A stretch of 64,000 bases of DNA. Origin: Acidiphilium sp. Its GTDB lineage: Bacteria; Pseudomonadota; Alphaproteobacteria; Acetobacterales; Acetobacteraceae. Below, one piece after another: positions 1 through 9,529 of this stretch. The notes below the pieces were generated by a model. That model saw nothing but the letters and a program-made list of their open reading frames with translations. It did not search any database and had not been told where the DNA came from. Position numbers and translations under genes: made by a program. The DNA is taken from the NCBI GenBank assembly GCA_028688905.1, contig JAQTXH010000001.1, positions 973,770 to 1,037,769 of the forward strand, read 5' to 3'. Each line of letters opens with the position of its first letter. The first letter of the stretch is position 1.

Positions 1-230
1 CCCTTTGCGCAAGAGCGCGGCCATAAATCGCCCTTTGCGCAAGAGCGCGGCCATAAATCGCCCTTTGCGCAAGAGCGCGGCCATAAATCGCCCTTTGCGC
101 AAGAGCGCGGCCATAAATCGCCCTTTGCGCAAGAGCGCGGCCATAAATCGCCCTTTGGGCAAGAGCGCGGCCATAAATCGCCCTTTGGGCAAGAGCGCGG
201 CCATAAATCGCCCTTTGGGCAAGAGCGCGG
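1..230. repeat. 30-bp tandem repeat array, at least 7.7 copies
   Basis: Head-to-tail 30-bp units run from the window edge to about 230, so the array may extend further left. Units 1-5 carry TTTGCGC and units 6-8 carry TTTGGGC; the rest is identical. Each unit contains a small GCGC-AAGA-GCGC hairpin. Because 30 is divisible by 3, both strands stay open; on the minus strand every unit supplies an in-frame ATG (ATGGCCGCGCTC). The array starts directly after the stop codon of the minus-strand gene at 233. Near-perfect identity suggests recent expansion by slippage or recombination. I read it as an intergenic VNTR; it could instead be a repetitive N-terminus of a minus-strand gene beyond the left edge. 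Confidence 0.9.
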
Positions 231-232
231 TT

Positions 233-856
233 TCAGCCGCCGAGCAATTGGGCGAGCATTTGCGGTGGTAGGGAGACACTCGAATATCCTGATGGCACAG
301 CGAAATCGTCCGGCGGTTGTGGGGCGTCGACCATTTGAAGTGCTGTGACGGTCAGGGAACCCCGATCGTCCTTGCCGGTTGCGGCAAGCACCACACCGCC
401 GGGGGTGATGCAGGCCGAGCCGTCGCCCCTGCGTTTGAGAACAAGGTAACGGGTACACTGGTGTCCGGCGATGGTAGCCTGACCCAACCGCGTGAAATGG
501 CTGTCGTTCCGGTCGAGCACCTTATGGATCAGGCCGGACAAACCGGGTACCGCAACAACCGCATGCATCTGCGGCACCACCACGTTTGCCGAGCCGGCCG
601 CCAGATCCAACAGGACCGCGATCCCCGTCGCCTGCCCCGACAGGCTGACAGCGCGCAGCATCTGGTTTGCCGCCGAATAACGGACTCGCCAAGTCTGGGT
701 TGGGTGGCCGGGTTGGGCAATTTGATACACGCCCATCGCGTCGTGATCGGGGATCATGCGCGGCGTGGCCGCGTGGGCGACCCCCATTGCGGCAAAGGCC
801 GCAGAACCGATTGCGGCAAGGGTGGCAAAACCGATCGCGGCAGTGCGAAACGTCAT
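233..856 (-). CDS. Secreted protein of unknown function, DUF4412-like
   Basis: A 207-residue protein with an N-terminal signal peptide (residues 1-29, ending in an AHA-A type cleavage site). The mature part begins with a 'TPRMIPDHD' segment and has a single-domain, beta-rich look resembling small periplasmic proteins annotated DUF4412 or LolA-like. That family resemblance is a weak judgement by eye. A Cys pair (in GHQCTR and GSACITP) could form a disulfide. Its ATG overlaps the stop of aat by 4 nt (ATGA), so the two are almost certainly cotranscribed. No function can be assigned. Confidence 0.75.
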   Translation of the reverse strand: MTFRTAAIGFATLAAIGSAAFAAMGVAHAATPRMIPDHDAMGVYQIAQPGHPTQTWRVRYSAANQMLRAVSLSGQATGIAVLLDLAAGSANVVVPQMHAVVAVPGLSGLIHKVLDRNDSHFTRLGQATIAGHQCTRYLVLKRRGDGSACITPGGVVLAATGKDDRGSLTVTALQMVDAPQPPDDFAVPSGYSSVSLPPQMLAQLLGG

Positions 857-1539
857 GTGGGGTCCTTGGGGTTGGTGGCGAGCATGGTCGCGATATCGTT
901 CATGATGGTGGCTTGGTCGAGATCGTTGGACCAGCGCGCCGGCAGGGCCACCGCTTCTGCCAGCAACTCGTGATAGGTGGCGCGCGACACCTCCCGCGCG
1001 CCGAATCGTGCCAGGTGGTCGGTCAGGAATTGGGTGTCCAGCAGCGCAAACCCGCCGAGGCGAAGCCGCGCGACCAGATGCGCAAGGGCGAGTTTCGAAG
1101 CATCGCGCACCAACGAAACCATGCTTTCACCGAAAAATGCCCCACCGATCGCGAGACCATACAGCCCGCCAACCAACTGTGCGCCATCCCACACCTCGAC
1201 ACTGTGGGCGTGGCCCAGATTATGGAGTTCGACGAACAATTGTTCGATTTCGCGGTTGATCCAGGTTTCGGGACGCAGCGCCCGACTTGCCGCACAGGTG
1301 GCGATCAGGCCGGGGAAATCGCGATTGGCGGCGACCACTAGGGGCGTGGTTCGCAGGGTGCGATAGAGCCGGCGCGGCAGATGGAACCCATTGAGCGGCA
1401 AAACACCGCGCCGGTCGGGATCGAGAAAATGTAGCGTTTTCGACCGGCGCGTTTCCGCCATCGGGAACATGCCGAGCCGGTAGGCACGCAACAACATATC
1501 GGCATTCAGAACCAGTTCGCGCACTGCCATGCCGGACAA
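853..1539 (-). CDS. aat: Leucyl/phenylalanyl-tRNA--protein transferase
   Basis: This cytoplasmic enzyme of the N-end rule pathway transfers Leu or Phe from aminoacyl-tRNA to proteins with N-terminal Arg or Lys, marking them for ClpS/ClpAP. At 228 residues it has family-typical length. Visible family blocks are 'AYRLGMFPMAE' near the N-terminus, 'HSVEVWDGAQLVGGLYG' in the middle, 'FFGESMVS', and 'LLDTQFLTDHLARFGA' towards the C-terminus. Start is uncertain between Met1 and Met4; the longer form is given. It overlaps the downstream secreted-protein gene by 4 nt. Confidence 0.95.
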   Translation of the reverse strand: MSGMAVRELVLNADMLLRAYRLGMFPMAETRRSKTLHFLDPDRRGVLPLNGFHLPRRLYRTLRTTPLVVAANRDFPGLIATCAASRALRPETWINREIEQLFVELHNLGHAHSVEVWDGAQLVGGLYGLAIGGAFFGESMVSLVRDASKLALAHLVARLRLGGFALLDTQFLTDHLARFGAREVSRATYHELLAEAVALPARWSNDLDQATIMNDIATMLATNPKDPT

Positions 1540-1590
1540 TCGCGCGGATCACGGCCTGCGGCAAGCGTGCGGCTCCATCAAGCGTGCTGT

Positions 1591-1845
1591 TCAATAATGC
1601 GGGCCGCCCGGGCCACCGCCGTAGCCCCCCTGCGGACCACCAGGACCATGCTCCGGGCCGGGACCGCCATGATATTCGCCGGGACCGCCATAGCCGCCAG
1701 GATGACCATAGCCGGGACCATGGCCGTATCGGTAGCCGCCGCAAGCGTACGCGCCGAACGGCCCACAGCCGCAGCCGGACAGCGACGCAGCCGTGATGAC
1801 CAAGGCGAACGTGCCTAAAATCCGTGACTTATACGCTTCAATCAT
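1591..1845 (-). CDS. Small Gly/Pro/His-rich putative lipoprotein
   Basis: An 84-residue protein with a hydrophobic N-terminal segment ending in a lipobox-like LSGC (Cys about residue 25), then a tail dominated by Gly, Pro, Tyr and His in GGP/GYG/GPG patterns. The start is well supported: a perfect AAGGAGG lies 5 nt upstream of the ATG. It stands alone between aat and a sulfotransferase gene. Low-complexity His/Gly-rich lipoproteins of this sort are common but uncharacterised; metal binding by the His residues is a guess. No family is recognised. Confidence 0.65.
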   Translation of the reverse strand: MIEAYKSRILGTFALVITAASLSGCGCGPFGAYACGGYRYGHGPGYGHPGGYGGPGEYHGGPGPEHGPGGPQGGYGGGPGGPHY

Positions 1846-1977
1846 GAAACCTCCTTCAGTGAACCAGACTGACCCATACAGGGCCGTCCACGTCTGGCGA
1901 TATGCGCAGACATGTAGAATGGGTCACTCGGGGGATGCGTGCGCGTATCGTGGCGGGCAGTTCTAGCGATCTTGCCG

Positions 1978-3147
1978 TCAGGTAAAGGCAAGTTCCGTGT
2001 TCTGGTACGCCCTGTCCTTAAATTTTGCCAAAGCTTCGGCGTAAATCACCCGGTCAAGCACGGTGCAGCGATCAAGCTCCGCCTCGATTTCAGGCGTGAT
2101 ATTGACCCGATCCACCCGGCGGAACCAGCCGCTGGGATCGGCATGATTTTCCACCGCGACATTACCGCGCACCAAGCTTTCGGGCGGTTTTGCTCCGATC
2201 AACGTGGCAAGGCATTTCACGGTTTCATCCATATGCTCGGTGATTCCGACAAAATTGAGCCGGTTCAAACCGGCACGGGCTTCCGTCAGAGCGCGGGTGG
2301 GATTGGCGGCGAGCGAGTCGTGCATTGCACCTGTCTGATAACGTCCGGTCAGGCGGCGGACGTAGAAATTATCGATATAGTCGCGCAATGAAGGTTCGGG
2401 ATCACGCAGGAATTCGAGCAGGTCGTTGCGATGTGCCGAGCCGACGATCGGGTCGTGCTCAAGGTCATCGATCATCGCCGGATTGACGGCACGCCAGTAA
2501 CTATAAAGCGAGACAATCCGGGCGCGAGGGTCGCGAAGGACCGTGAAAATGAAGCGCTCCGGATCGATCCGTTCAAGCGCGGGCAGACCGAAATGGCCCC
2601 ATAGCAGCGGATAGCGCGCGACCTCGCGGCCAATGCCGGGAGGGGCACGGTAGAATTGGTGGGGAGGAGCCGCGCGTAGCGGATCGGGGTCGATCTGGTT
2701 GGGGTGGAACTGGTCGGCAAGCCAGCGCATCACCGCCACGCCGCCACATTTTTCGAGATGCAGAAACCCGATTTTCGGACCGGTCCAGGCGGTGAAAATA
2801 TTGCCGATCAGGTCGGGTATTTCAGGAAACCCGTTGGCATGGCGTACCTTCGACGGCAATTGGTCGGCGCGTACGCCTACAGGGCCGACAAACCAGATCA
2901 TCCGCAGAATGGGCGGGAGCATGGCCTGAATGTCCGGCTGCACCATCAAACCACGTATCAATGGCGGAAAACATATGTATGGGAGGCGAAATGCCCGACG
3001 AAACTGTACACGCTCCTCGCGCCAGGGCCAGCGGCTGAGAGCGAGCCTGAGGATCAGGGGGCCGAGCGTGAGGGCAATCACGTCGGCGATGGCGGCACGG
3101 CCCCACGCGGGCAGGAGCCCATGTGCTACTCTGCGTTGCTGTGTCAT
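1978..3147 (-). CDS. Sulfotransferase family 2-like protein
   Basis: A 389-residue protein. The PAPS-binding 5'-phosphosulfate loop is seen as 'IGFLHLEKCGGVAVMRWL' (about residues 127-143) and the 3'-phosphate-binding segment as 'FIFTVLRDPRARIVSLYSYW' (about 200-220), the two signatures of Sulfotransfer_2 proteins. The ~120-residue N-terminal extension is not recognised and the true start may lie further in. Such enzymes usually sulfate glycans. Its position beside the surface-glycan block at 3.3-10.6 kb, although on the opposite strand, makes a polysaccharide acceptor a reasonable inference. Confidence 0.75.
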   Translation of the reverse strand: MTQQRRVAHGLLPAWGRAAIADVIALTLGPLILRLALSRWPWREERVQFRRAFRLPYICFPPLIRGLMVQPDIQAMLPPILRMIWFVGPVGVRADQLPSKVRHANGFPEIPDLIGNIFTAWTGPKIGFLHLEKCGGVAVMRWLADQFHPNQIDPDPLRAAPPHQFYRAPPGIGREVARYPLLWGHFGLPALERIDPERFIFTVLRDPRARIVSLYSYWRAVNPAMIDDLEHDPIVGSAHRNDLLEFLRDPEPSLRDYIDNFYVRRLTGRYQTGAMHDSLAANPTRALTEARAGLNRLNFVGITEHMDETVKCLATLIGAKPPESLVRGNVAVENHADPSGWFRRVDRVNITPEIEAELDRCTVLDRVIYAEALAKFKDRAYQNTELAFT

Positions 3148-3301
3148 GGGATACGACTAAATACCCCAGCCCCAGGGATCAAGCGTTGTAAGATGTCCAA
3201 TTGTTACAGACTGGCGAGTCTTGCAACCCGTGAAGGAGGTTGCCAGAACACGAACGTGAAACAGCAACTGACGCCGAAACTGCCACAAGGAGTGAACCGG
3301 G

Positions 3302-4657
3302 TTGAAAATCGCGATCATCGGCGGTGGCTATGTCGGCCTGGTTTCGGCGGCGTGTTTTGCGGAATTCGGGGTTGAGGTCGTTGTCGCCGAAACTGATCCG
3401 GCGCGGCTGGACCGATTACTGGCTGGTGAGATGCCAATTTACGAACCGGGGCTGGACGCACTGGTCGCGGCCAACCGCGCCGCCGGGCGGCTTGACTTCA
3501 CGGGTACCCTGCCCGAGGCGATTGTGGGCGCGGAGGCTGTGTTCATCGCGGTTGGCACTCCCTCGCGCCGGGGCGGTGGTCACGCCGATCTGACCTACGT
3601 GTTCGCCGCCGCCGAGCAGGTGGTGATGGCACTCGATCATTCGGCGGTGCTGGTCACCAAATCGACCGTCCCGGTGGGTACCGGGCGCAAACTCGCCGCA
3701 CTGGCGGCGCGGTTGCGTCCGGACCTTGAAATCGAGGTGGCGTCGAACCCTGAGTTTCTGCGTGAGGGCAGTGCTATCGGCGATTTCATGCGGCCGGACC
3801 GTGTCGTGGTTGGGGCTGAAACCGAGCAAGCACGATCGGTGCTGCGCGCGCTGTATCGTCCGCTTAACCTGATCGAAACGCCGATTCTGATGACCGGCCT
3901 GGAAACCGCCGAGCTGATCAAATACGCAGCCAACACGTTTCTTGCGATGAAGGTGACGTTTATCAATGAGATGGCCGATCTTTGCGAATCGGTGGGGGCC
4001 GACGTGCATGATGTGGCGCGCGGCATGGGGCTGGATGGGCGGATCGGGCGTAAGTTTCTGCATCCCGGTCCGGGGTTCGGCGGCTCGTGTTTCCCCAAGG
4101 ATACGCTGGCCCTGGCACGCATTGCCCAGGATGCCCGCGCGCCAAGCCGCCTGACCGAGGCGGTGGTCGCGGTGAACGAGGCGCGCAAGGCGGGGCTGGG
4201 CCGCCGGATTATCGATGCCGCCGGCGATGACCTGCGCGGGCGGCGGATCGCGGTGCTCGGACTCGCATTCAAGCCTGAAACCGATGACATGCGCGATTCC
4301 CCGGCGATCCCCGCGATCGAAGCGCTGGCGGAAACCGGCGCGATCGTCGTGGCGTATGACCCTGCGGCGATGACCGCCGCAAAGCCACTGCTACCGGCGA
4401 CGATCCGGTTTGGCGAAACCGCATTGCAGGCGATCGAAGGGGCGGATGTGCTGGTGGTGATGACCGAGTGGAACGAGTTCCGCTCCCTCGCCCCGGTTCG
4501 GCTGGCTCAGGCGATGCATGGGCGGGTGATCGTCGATTTACGCAATATTTTTGATCCGGGCGCGATGCGTGCGGCGGGATTCGTGTATCATGGCGTGGGG
4601 CGCGGCGACCGGCCGGTCACCGACAGCGGCGCGGACAAGGACAGCGAGCATGGATGA
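3302..4657 (+). CDS. ugd: UDP-glucose 6-dehydrogenase
   Basis: Makes UDP-glucuronate from UDP-glucose with two NAD+, supplying acidic sugar for surface polysaccharide. The 451-residue protein opens with the Rossmann motif GGGYVGLVSAACFAE. It has 'EFLREGSAIGDF' in the substrate region and the catalytic Cys263 in GFGGSCFPKD. A C-terminal UDP-binding domain (GLAFKPETDDMRDSP) follows. The start is a TTG behind a good AAGGAG. It begins the glycan operon; the next gene overlaps its stop codon. Confidence 0.96.
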   Translation: MKIAIIGGGYVGLVSAACFAEFGVEVVVAETDPARLDRLLAGEMPIYEPGLDALVAANRAAGRLDFTGTLPEAIVGAEAVFIAVGTPSRRGGGHADLTYVFAAAEQVVMALDHSAVLVTKSTVPVGTGRKLAALAARLRPDLEIEVASNPEFLREGSAIGDFMRPDRVVVGAETEQARSVLRALYRPLNLIETPILMTGLETAELIKYAANTFLAMKVTFINEMADLCESVGADVHDVARGMGLDGRIGRKFLHPGPGFGGSCFPKDTLALARIAQDARAPSRLTEAVVAVNEARKAGLGRRIIDAAGDDLRGRRIAVLGLAFKPETDDMRDSPAIPAIEALAETGAIVVAYDPAAMTAAKPLLPATIRFGETALQAIEGADVLVVMTEWNEFRSLAPVRLAQAMHGRVIVDLRNIFDPGAMRAAGFVYHGVGRGDRPVTDSGADKDSEHG

Positions 4658-6407
4658 TATCATCACGGTACACGAGACCACCGCTTACCAGCAGCGCGAT
4701 CACCACGGAATTCCGATGATCGGCGCGTATCCCGATTTTGCCAACCCGGACCTGCTGGACGCAATTCCGCTCGTGGCGCGCACCGTGATCGATGTTGGGT
4801 GCGGCGGCGGCGCACTGGGGGCCGCGTTCCGGTGCCGCAACCCCCGCGCGCGGGTGCTCGGCGTCGATCTCGATCCCGGTTCGATCGCCGTCGCGCAGAC
4901 CCGCCTTTCCGAAGCGGCGCTCTGCGACGTCCAGACCGAGGCGTTCCCGTTCGACCTGCCGGACGGGATCGACTGTCTGATTTATGGCGACGTGATGGAA
5001 CATTTGTCCGACCCGTGGGAAGTGCTGACGCGTCACGTCGAACAGCTCAATCCGGATGGCACCGTGGTGGTGTGTTTTCCCAACGTCGAACATTGGAGCA
5101 TCGCCTACCGGCTGCTCAAGGGCAGCTTTGACTATGAGGAGGAGGGGTTGCTGGACCGGACGCATCTGCGCTGGTTCACCCCGCGCACGATGGGAGCGGC
5201 CCTCGAACGCGCCGGGCTTTCGTTATGCGACGTACGGCCCCGCCCCACCGATCGGACCGCGGCGGTTCGCTTCGTCGAGGCGGTTGCCCCGGCGCTCGTG
5301 GCCATCGGGGTCGAACCGGCGGAATATCTCAACCGCGCCATTCCGATCCAGTTCATCTGGCGCGCGAAAAAACAACCCCGGCCACGTTTGGTCCTGGGTG
5401 CCACCATGCTGCCGCCGGTGGGCGGGGTTTCGGATGTGCGGGTGATCGAACCGGTGCGCGCGTTGGCGACCGATGCTTCGGTACTTGCCGGCGTTCGCCC
5501 TGAGAGCGAGATCGGCCCGGTCCTCCAGAACGCGCCGCATATCGCGGTGCTGCACCGACCCCTGCTATTGGGCGAGCCGGGGCTGGCGCGGGTGCGCGCG
5601 CTGATCGAACGCGGCTACATGGTGGTGACCGAGTTCGACGATCATCCGGGCTTTCTGGAAGATCGGGGCGTGGCGGTGGCGGATTTGCTGACCTTCACCG
5701 CCGTTCACGCGGTGCAGGTCAGCACCGAGGCGCTGGCCGCGGTGTTGACCGCCTTCAACCCGGAGATCGCGGTATTTCCCAATGCGGTGAGCGAACTATT
5801 CGAGCCGCGCAACTTCACCGACCCGGACCGGATGACGCTGTTTTTTGGGGCGCTGAACCGCGAAGAGGACTGGGCACCCTGCATGCCGGTTCTGAACGAG
5901 GTGTTGCGCGCCGTCGGCTCGCGACTGGCGGTGTCGGTGATGCACGATCGCGGGTTTTTCGACGCGCTCGATACCGCGAACAAGGTTTTCATCCCCACCA
6001 GCGATTACGGGACCTATCGCAAAACCCTGGCGGGGTCCGAAATTTGCTTTATGCCGCTGGCGGACACCGTGTTCAACCGGGCGAAGTCTGATTTGAAGTT
6101 CGTCGAGGCCAGTGCCGCGCGAGCGGTCTCGCTGGCCAGCCCGGTGGTGTATGAAGCGAGTATCAGGGATGGCGAGACCGGGCTGCTGTTCCGCTCGCCG
6201 GATCATTTGCGGATGCAGTTGTTGCGCCTGCTTGCCTATCCCGAGGCGGCAAAGCGGCTGGCGGAAGCGGCACGGGCGGAAATCGCCGCCGAGCGGATGC
6301 TGGCGTATCAGTTGCGCGCCCGAACCGACTGGTACCATGCGCTGTGGGCGCGGCGGGACGAACTGACCGAGGCGTTGCGCGCGCGCGTGCCGGCCCTGTT
6401 CGCTTGA
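4650..6407 (+). CDS. Methyltransferase-glycosyltransferase fusion protein
   Basis: A 585-residue two-domain protein. The N-terminal class I SAM methyltransferase has motif I 'VIDVGCGGGALG' at residues 46-57 and 'LIYGDVMEHL' at the post-II position. The C-terminal half resembles GT4-type glycosyltransferases acting on a bound glycan ('VVTEFDDHPGF', 'IAVFPNAVSELF', then 'CFMPLADTVFNRAKSDLKFVE'). ATG 4650 overlaps the ugd stop (TGA 4655-4657), so the proteins are translationally coupled. Such fusions occur in O-antigen or capsule loci, where they modify or cap the glycan. The exact sugar is unknown. Confidence 0.8.
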   Translation: MDDIITVHETTAYQQRDHHGIPMIGAYPDFANPDLLDAIPLVARTVIDVGCGGGALGAAFRCRNPRARVLGVDLDPGSIAVAQTRLSEAALCDVQTEAFPFDLPDGIDCLIYGDVMEHLSDPWEVLTRHVEQLNPDGTVVVCFPNVEHWSIAYRLLKGSFDYEEEGLLDRTHLRWFTPRTMGAALERAGLSLCDVRPRPTDRTAAVRFVEAVAPALVAIGVEPAEYLNRAIPIQFIWRAKKQPRPRLVLGATMLPPVGGVSDVRVIEPVRALATDASVLAGVRPESEIGPVLQNAPHIAVLHRPLLLGEPGLARVRALIERGYMVVTEFDDHPGFLEDRGVAVADLLTFTAVHAVQVSTEALAAVLTAFNPEIAVFPNAVSELFEPRNFTDPDRMTLFFGALNREEDWAPCMPVLNEVLRAVGSRLAVSVMHDRGFFDALDTANKVFIPTSDYGTYRKTLAGSEICFMPLADTVFNRAKSDLKFVEASAARAVSLASPVVYEASIRDGETGLLFRSPDHLRMQLLRLLAYPEAAKRLAEAARAEIAAERMLAYQLRARTDWYHALWARRDELTEALRARVPALFA

Positions 6408-9400
6408 TTGCACTGCACGTGCCGGAGACGTCCTGCCCCACGATCCGGGTTTTTTGGCCAGCGACGCGGCAGCCAGATTACGAGGGGCAATGCCCTAATT
6501 GTGGCGTGGGTGGCGCAAAGCCCCATTTGCTTGATGTCGCCTGGACTGCACCGAAGCTGCCCAAGGGAGACCGCAAACCGGTGTTTCTCTGCCCGGTTTG
6601 CGACGCGCGGTTTTACCCGCCACTGTCGGTACCAAATTACCATGATCCGGACGTGATGGATTGGGGCTGGCACCAGTTCCACATCCAGCAGGGTGCGGGG
6701 CTGGTGCCGATTACTGAAACGCTGGGGCGAATTGCCCGGCCAGCTGGCACGCGGTTTCTGGAAATTGGCTGTGGGTACGGGTTCGGGCTGGATTACGCGA
6801 CCCATGCCCTGGCTTGGCAAGGCATGGGCATCGACCCCTCGCCAATGGCGCGGCTGGGGGCGGATGATTTGGGTTTAACCATCCGCGACGGGTATTTTCC
6901 GCAGGCCGATTCGGATGCCGCGTTGTGGGACGTGATCGCCGCGACCGAGATGATCGAGCATGTCGAACGCCCGGCGGATTTGCTAGCAGCATTGCGCGCC
7001 CGCCTCGCGCCGGACGGTATTTTGTTGTTGACCACGCCGGACGGTGCCGCAATCGATCGCGCAACGCCTGATGCGGCGCTGGTGCAGCTGCTGGCACCCG
7101 GCATTCATATGGTATTCCAGACTGAAAGAAGTTTGCGCCGCCTGTTCGATCAGGCCGGATTCGATGGGGCGGTGATCACCCGCGACGGGCTGACGCTGAT
7201 TGCATATATTGGCGCAATCGACGGCGCGTTGATCGAGAATGGATTGGCCCATCGGCAGCGGTTTCGCGCCTATCTTGCGTCACGCGCGATCCAGGTGCCC
7301 GCCACCAGCGATTTGGGCCTGGGGTTTGCCGGACGGGCCATGTTTGAGGCGGCGATCGATTTGGACTGGCCATCCTGCCGCAATGCGCGCGGCTTGCTGT
7401 GGCCGGCGATTCGTGCGCGATTTGGTCTCGATCCGGATACGATGATTGAAATTCCGCCGGATTTTACCGCTCTGGGTCTTGCTGCCCTGAAGGACGCGAT
7501 GCCGCTCAATCTCGGCATGATCCTGTATGCCGAGGCCAGCCGGCTGCGGGCCGACCCAGCATTGCGCCCCCGGGCGGGGGCGATGTTCGCGCTGGCGGGC
7601 GATGCGGCGGCGGCGCTGCACGCGGCACTCGCCAAGGCGACGCTGAACGATGGTTTGGCCGAGGAACTCGTCTGGCGGGGCGCCGCGGAAGCGGCGATCG
7701 AGGCTGCGCGGGTGGCGGCACCGGAAACGCTGGAGCGTCTGGCATCCCTGCATCGTCTTGGTATGACCGATACAGAGCGCCAGAGTATTTTCTGGCGCGG
7801 CGCGATCGAGTTGACCAATCAGGGTGCCATCGATGCCGCGCGGCAATTGATCGCGCGCGAAGACTTGACGGCATCGCTCGATGACATGCCGGCTGATTTA
7901 CAGCGCGATGCGCGCATTGTGCTTGGGCAGAGTGCGCTGGCGGAAGGCGGCGATCCGATGCAGGCCATCGCGATGGCCGATGCGCTTGGCCCGGACGATC
8001 CAGATGCCGCTGATTTGCTGCTTGGCGGTTTCATCCGGCTCGTCAATCAGTCGCGCTACGCCGAACTGGCTCCACGGATTGCGGCGGTAAGCGTCGTTTG
8101 TGAGGGGCGTGATGATGCAGCAGGCCAGGATGGGCGGGACGCTTTGGCGATCGTGATCGAGCATTGCGCCGATCCGGCTGCCATCCCTGCCCTGCTGCGC
8201 CCCCTCGCGATTGATCAGGTACGACGCGACGGAATTGTTCTGGAAGCGTTCTGCCGCCTGGTGAACGATTCCCGCTATGATGAAGCGGCGGCCGTGGCTG
8301 ATAGCGAGAACATCGTGAGCCGGGCGGTTGCGCGCGACGATGCGGCCGGGCGTGACGCGCGCCTTGCTCTTGCGCTGCTTGATCTTGCAACCGGCGACCC
8401 GATGGACGTGCCGGCGCGCCTGACCGGGCTGGAAATCGATGAACAGCGGCGGCGGGATATTCTGGTGGGTGCGTTCTCACGGCTGGTGAATACAATGCGC
8501 TATGGCGATGCCAAGAGTTTTGCCGAAGAACAGATGATCGAGATGTTTGTTTGTAATGATGAAGCCGGGCGTGATGCGGCTATCGGGCTGGCAATCCTCG
8601 ATCTGGTGATCGGTGATCCGGTAGAGGCACCGCGACGGATTGCGGGTGTGGATATCGATGATGAGCGCCGGCGGCAGATTACGCTGGGGTCTTTCGTCAC
8701 ATTGGTCAACCGCGCGCGCTACGATGAGGCGATTACCCTTCGCTCGGATGCGCCGATCGAATTATGGACGGCAGCACCGCGCGATGAAGATGGTGCCGAC
8801 GCCTCGATTGCCTTGATCGCGCTGGCACTGGCGACGGGCGACCCGACGGAGGTTCCGTTGCTGCTTGACCGGCTGCCCAATATTTCGGATGACGCACGAG
8901 CCGACGCACGGGCACAAGCAACTTTGCGCCTGATCCATCTTGGACGGCTGGACGAAGCACGACCCCTGATTGCCGCCACCGATTTATCGCTGCTCGACCC
9001 GGCTAGCCGAGTCGATCTTGTGGCGACCGAAGCGCATTTCGCGATCGAGGACGACGATATTTCAGCTCTGACCGCGATACTTGAAGCCCTAGATGTTGAT
9101 GGAGCCGAACCCGCACGGGTAAAGGCACTGGCGGTGCGTGGTTTTGTCACTGCGGTCAACCGGGGGGATTTCGCGGGGGCGGCACGGCTGCGCCATAGGA
9201 TCGAGCCTGATTTCGTCAATTATGCCAAGGCGACGACCGCCTCTCTGCGCAGTGCCGGGTTTGCGCTCGGCGTGCTCGATTTGCAGGAGCCGCCGCAACC
9301 GTATCGCGCCGAGGCGGCGTTTGCGGCAGTGCGCCGGGGATTTGCGGCTGAACTGAGCGAAGGCGAGTCCGCGCCGGCACTCTTCTGGGAATCCCTACGC

Positions 9401-9529
9401 GGCGAGATTATCGCGCTGCATCAGACTGGTCGCGCCGCCGAAGCGACTGCCCTGGGGCGTGCAATGCTCGTGCGGTTTCAAGGCGCGCCGGATGATTTGA
9501 TCCAAGAGCTTACTGGCGGACTTCACTGA
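6404..9529 (+). CDS. Large methyltransferase with zinc ribbon and seven ~73-residue repeats
   Basis: About 1041 residues. The start is taken as a TTG overlapping the previous stop, since in-frame codons further upstream lie inside the previous gene. Residues ~30-65 carry a CPNC...CPVC zinc-ribbon pair. A class I SAM methyltransferase follows ('FLEIGCGYGFGLDYA', 'IAATEMIEHVERP'). After a helical linker, seven repeats of 73-77 residues begin near residues 468, 543, 616, 691, 764, 841 and 914. Their consensus core is G-x-F-x-R-L-V-N-x-x-R-Y-D-E-A, then D-E-A-G-R-D-A and L-A-T-G-D-P. The repeats look like a TPR/alpha-solenoid scaffold. Role in surface-glycan assembly is inferred from the operon. 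Confidence 0.75.
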   Translation: MIALHVPETSCPTIRVFWPATRQPDYEGQCPNCGVGGAKPHLLDVAWTAPKLPKGDRKPVFLCPVCDARFYPPLSVPNYHDPDVMDWGWHQFHIQQGAGLVPITETLGRIARPAGTRFLEIGCGYGFGLDYATHALAWQGMGIDPSPMARLGADDLGLTIRDGYFPQADSDAALWDVIAATEMIEHVERPADLLAALRARLAPDGILLLTTPDGAAIDRATPDAALVQLLAPGIHMVFQTERSLRRLFDQAGFDGAVITRDGLTLIAYIGAIDGALIENGLAHRQRFRAYLASRAIQVPATSDLGLGFAGRAMFEAAIDLDWPSCRNARGLLWPAIRARFGLDPDTMIEIPPDFTALGLAALKDAMPLNLGMILYAEASRLRADPALRPRAGAMFALAGDAAAALHAALAKATLNDGLAEELVWRGAAEAAIEAARVAAPETLERLASLHRLGMTDTERQSIFWRGAIELTNQGAIDAARQLIAREDLTASLDDMPADLQRDARIVLGQSALAEGGDPMQAIAMADALGPDDPDAADLLLGGFIRLVNQSRYAELAPRIAAVSVVCEGRDDAAGQDGRDALAIVIEHCADPAAIPALLRPLAIDQVRRDGIVLEAFCRLVNDSRYDEAAAVADSENIVSRAVARDDAAGRDARLALALLDLATGDPMDVPARLTGLEIDEQRRRDILVGAFSRLVNTMRYGDAKSFAEEQMIEMFVCNDEAGRDAAIGLAILDLVIGDPVEAPRRIAGVDIDDERRRQITLGSFVTLVNRARYDEAITLRSDAPIELWTAAPRDEDGADASIALIALALATGDPTEVPLLLDRLPNISDDARADARAQATLRLIHLGRLDEARPLIAATDLSLLDPASRVDLVATEAHFAIEDDDISALTAILEALDVDGAEPARVKALAVRGFVTAVNRGDFAGAARLRHRIEPDFVNYAKATTASLRSAGFALGVLDLQEPPQPYRAEAAFAAVRRGFAAELSEGESAPALFWESLRGEIIALHQTGRAAEATALGRAMLVRFQGAPDDLIQELTGGLH

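Noticed and set aside
5-271. 88-residue plus-strand reading frame made of LRKSAAINRP repeats
   Set aside because: It is only a translation of the 30-bp tandem repeat, lacks a ribosome-binding site, and runs over the end of a real minus-strand gene.
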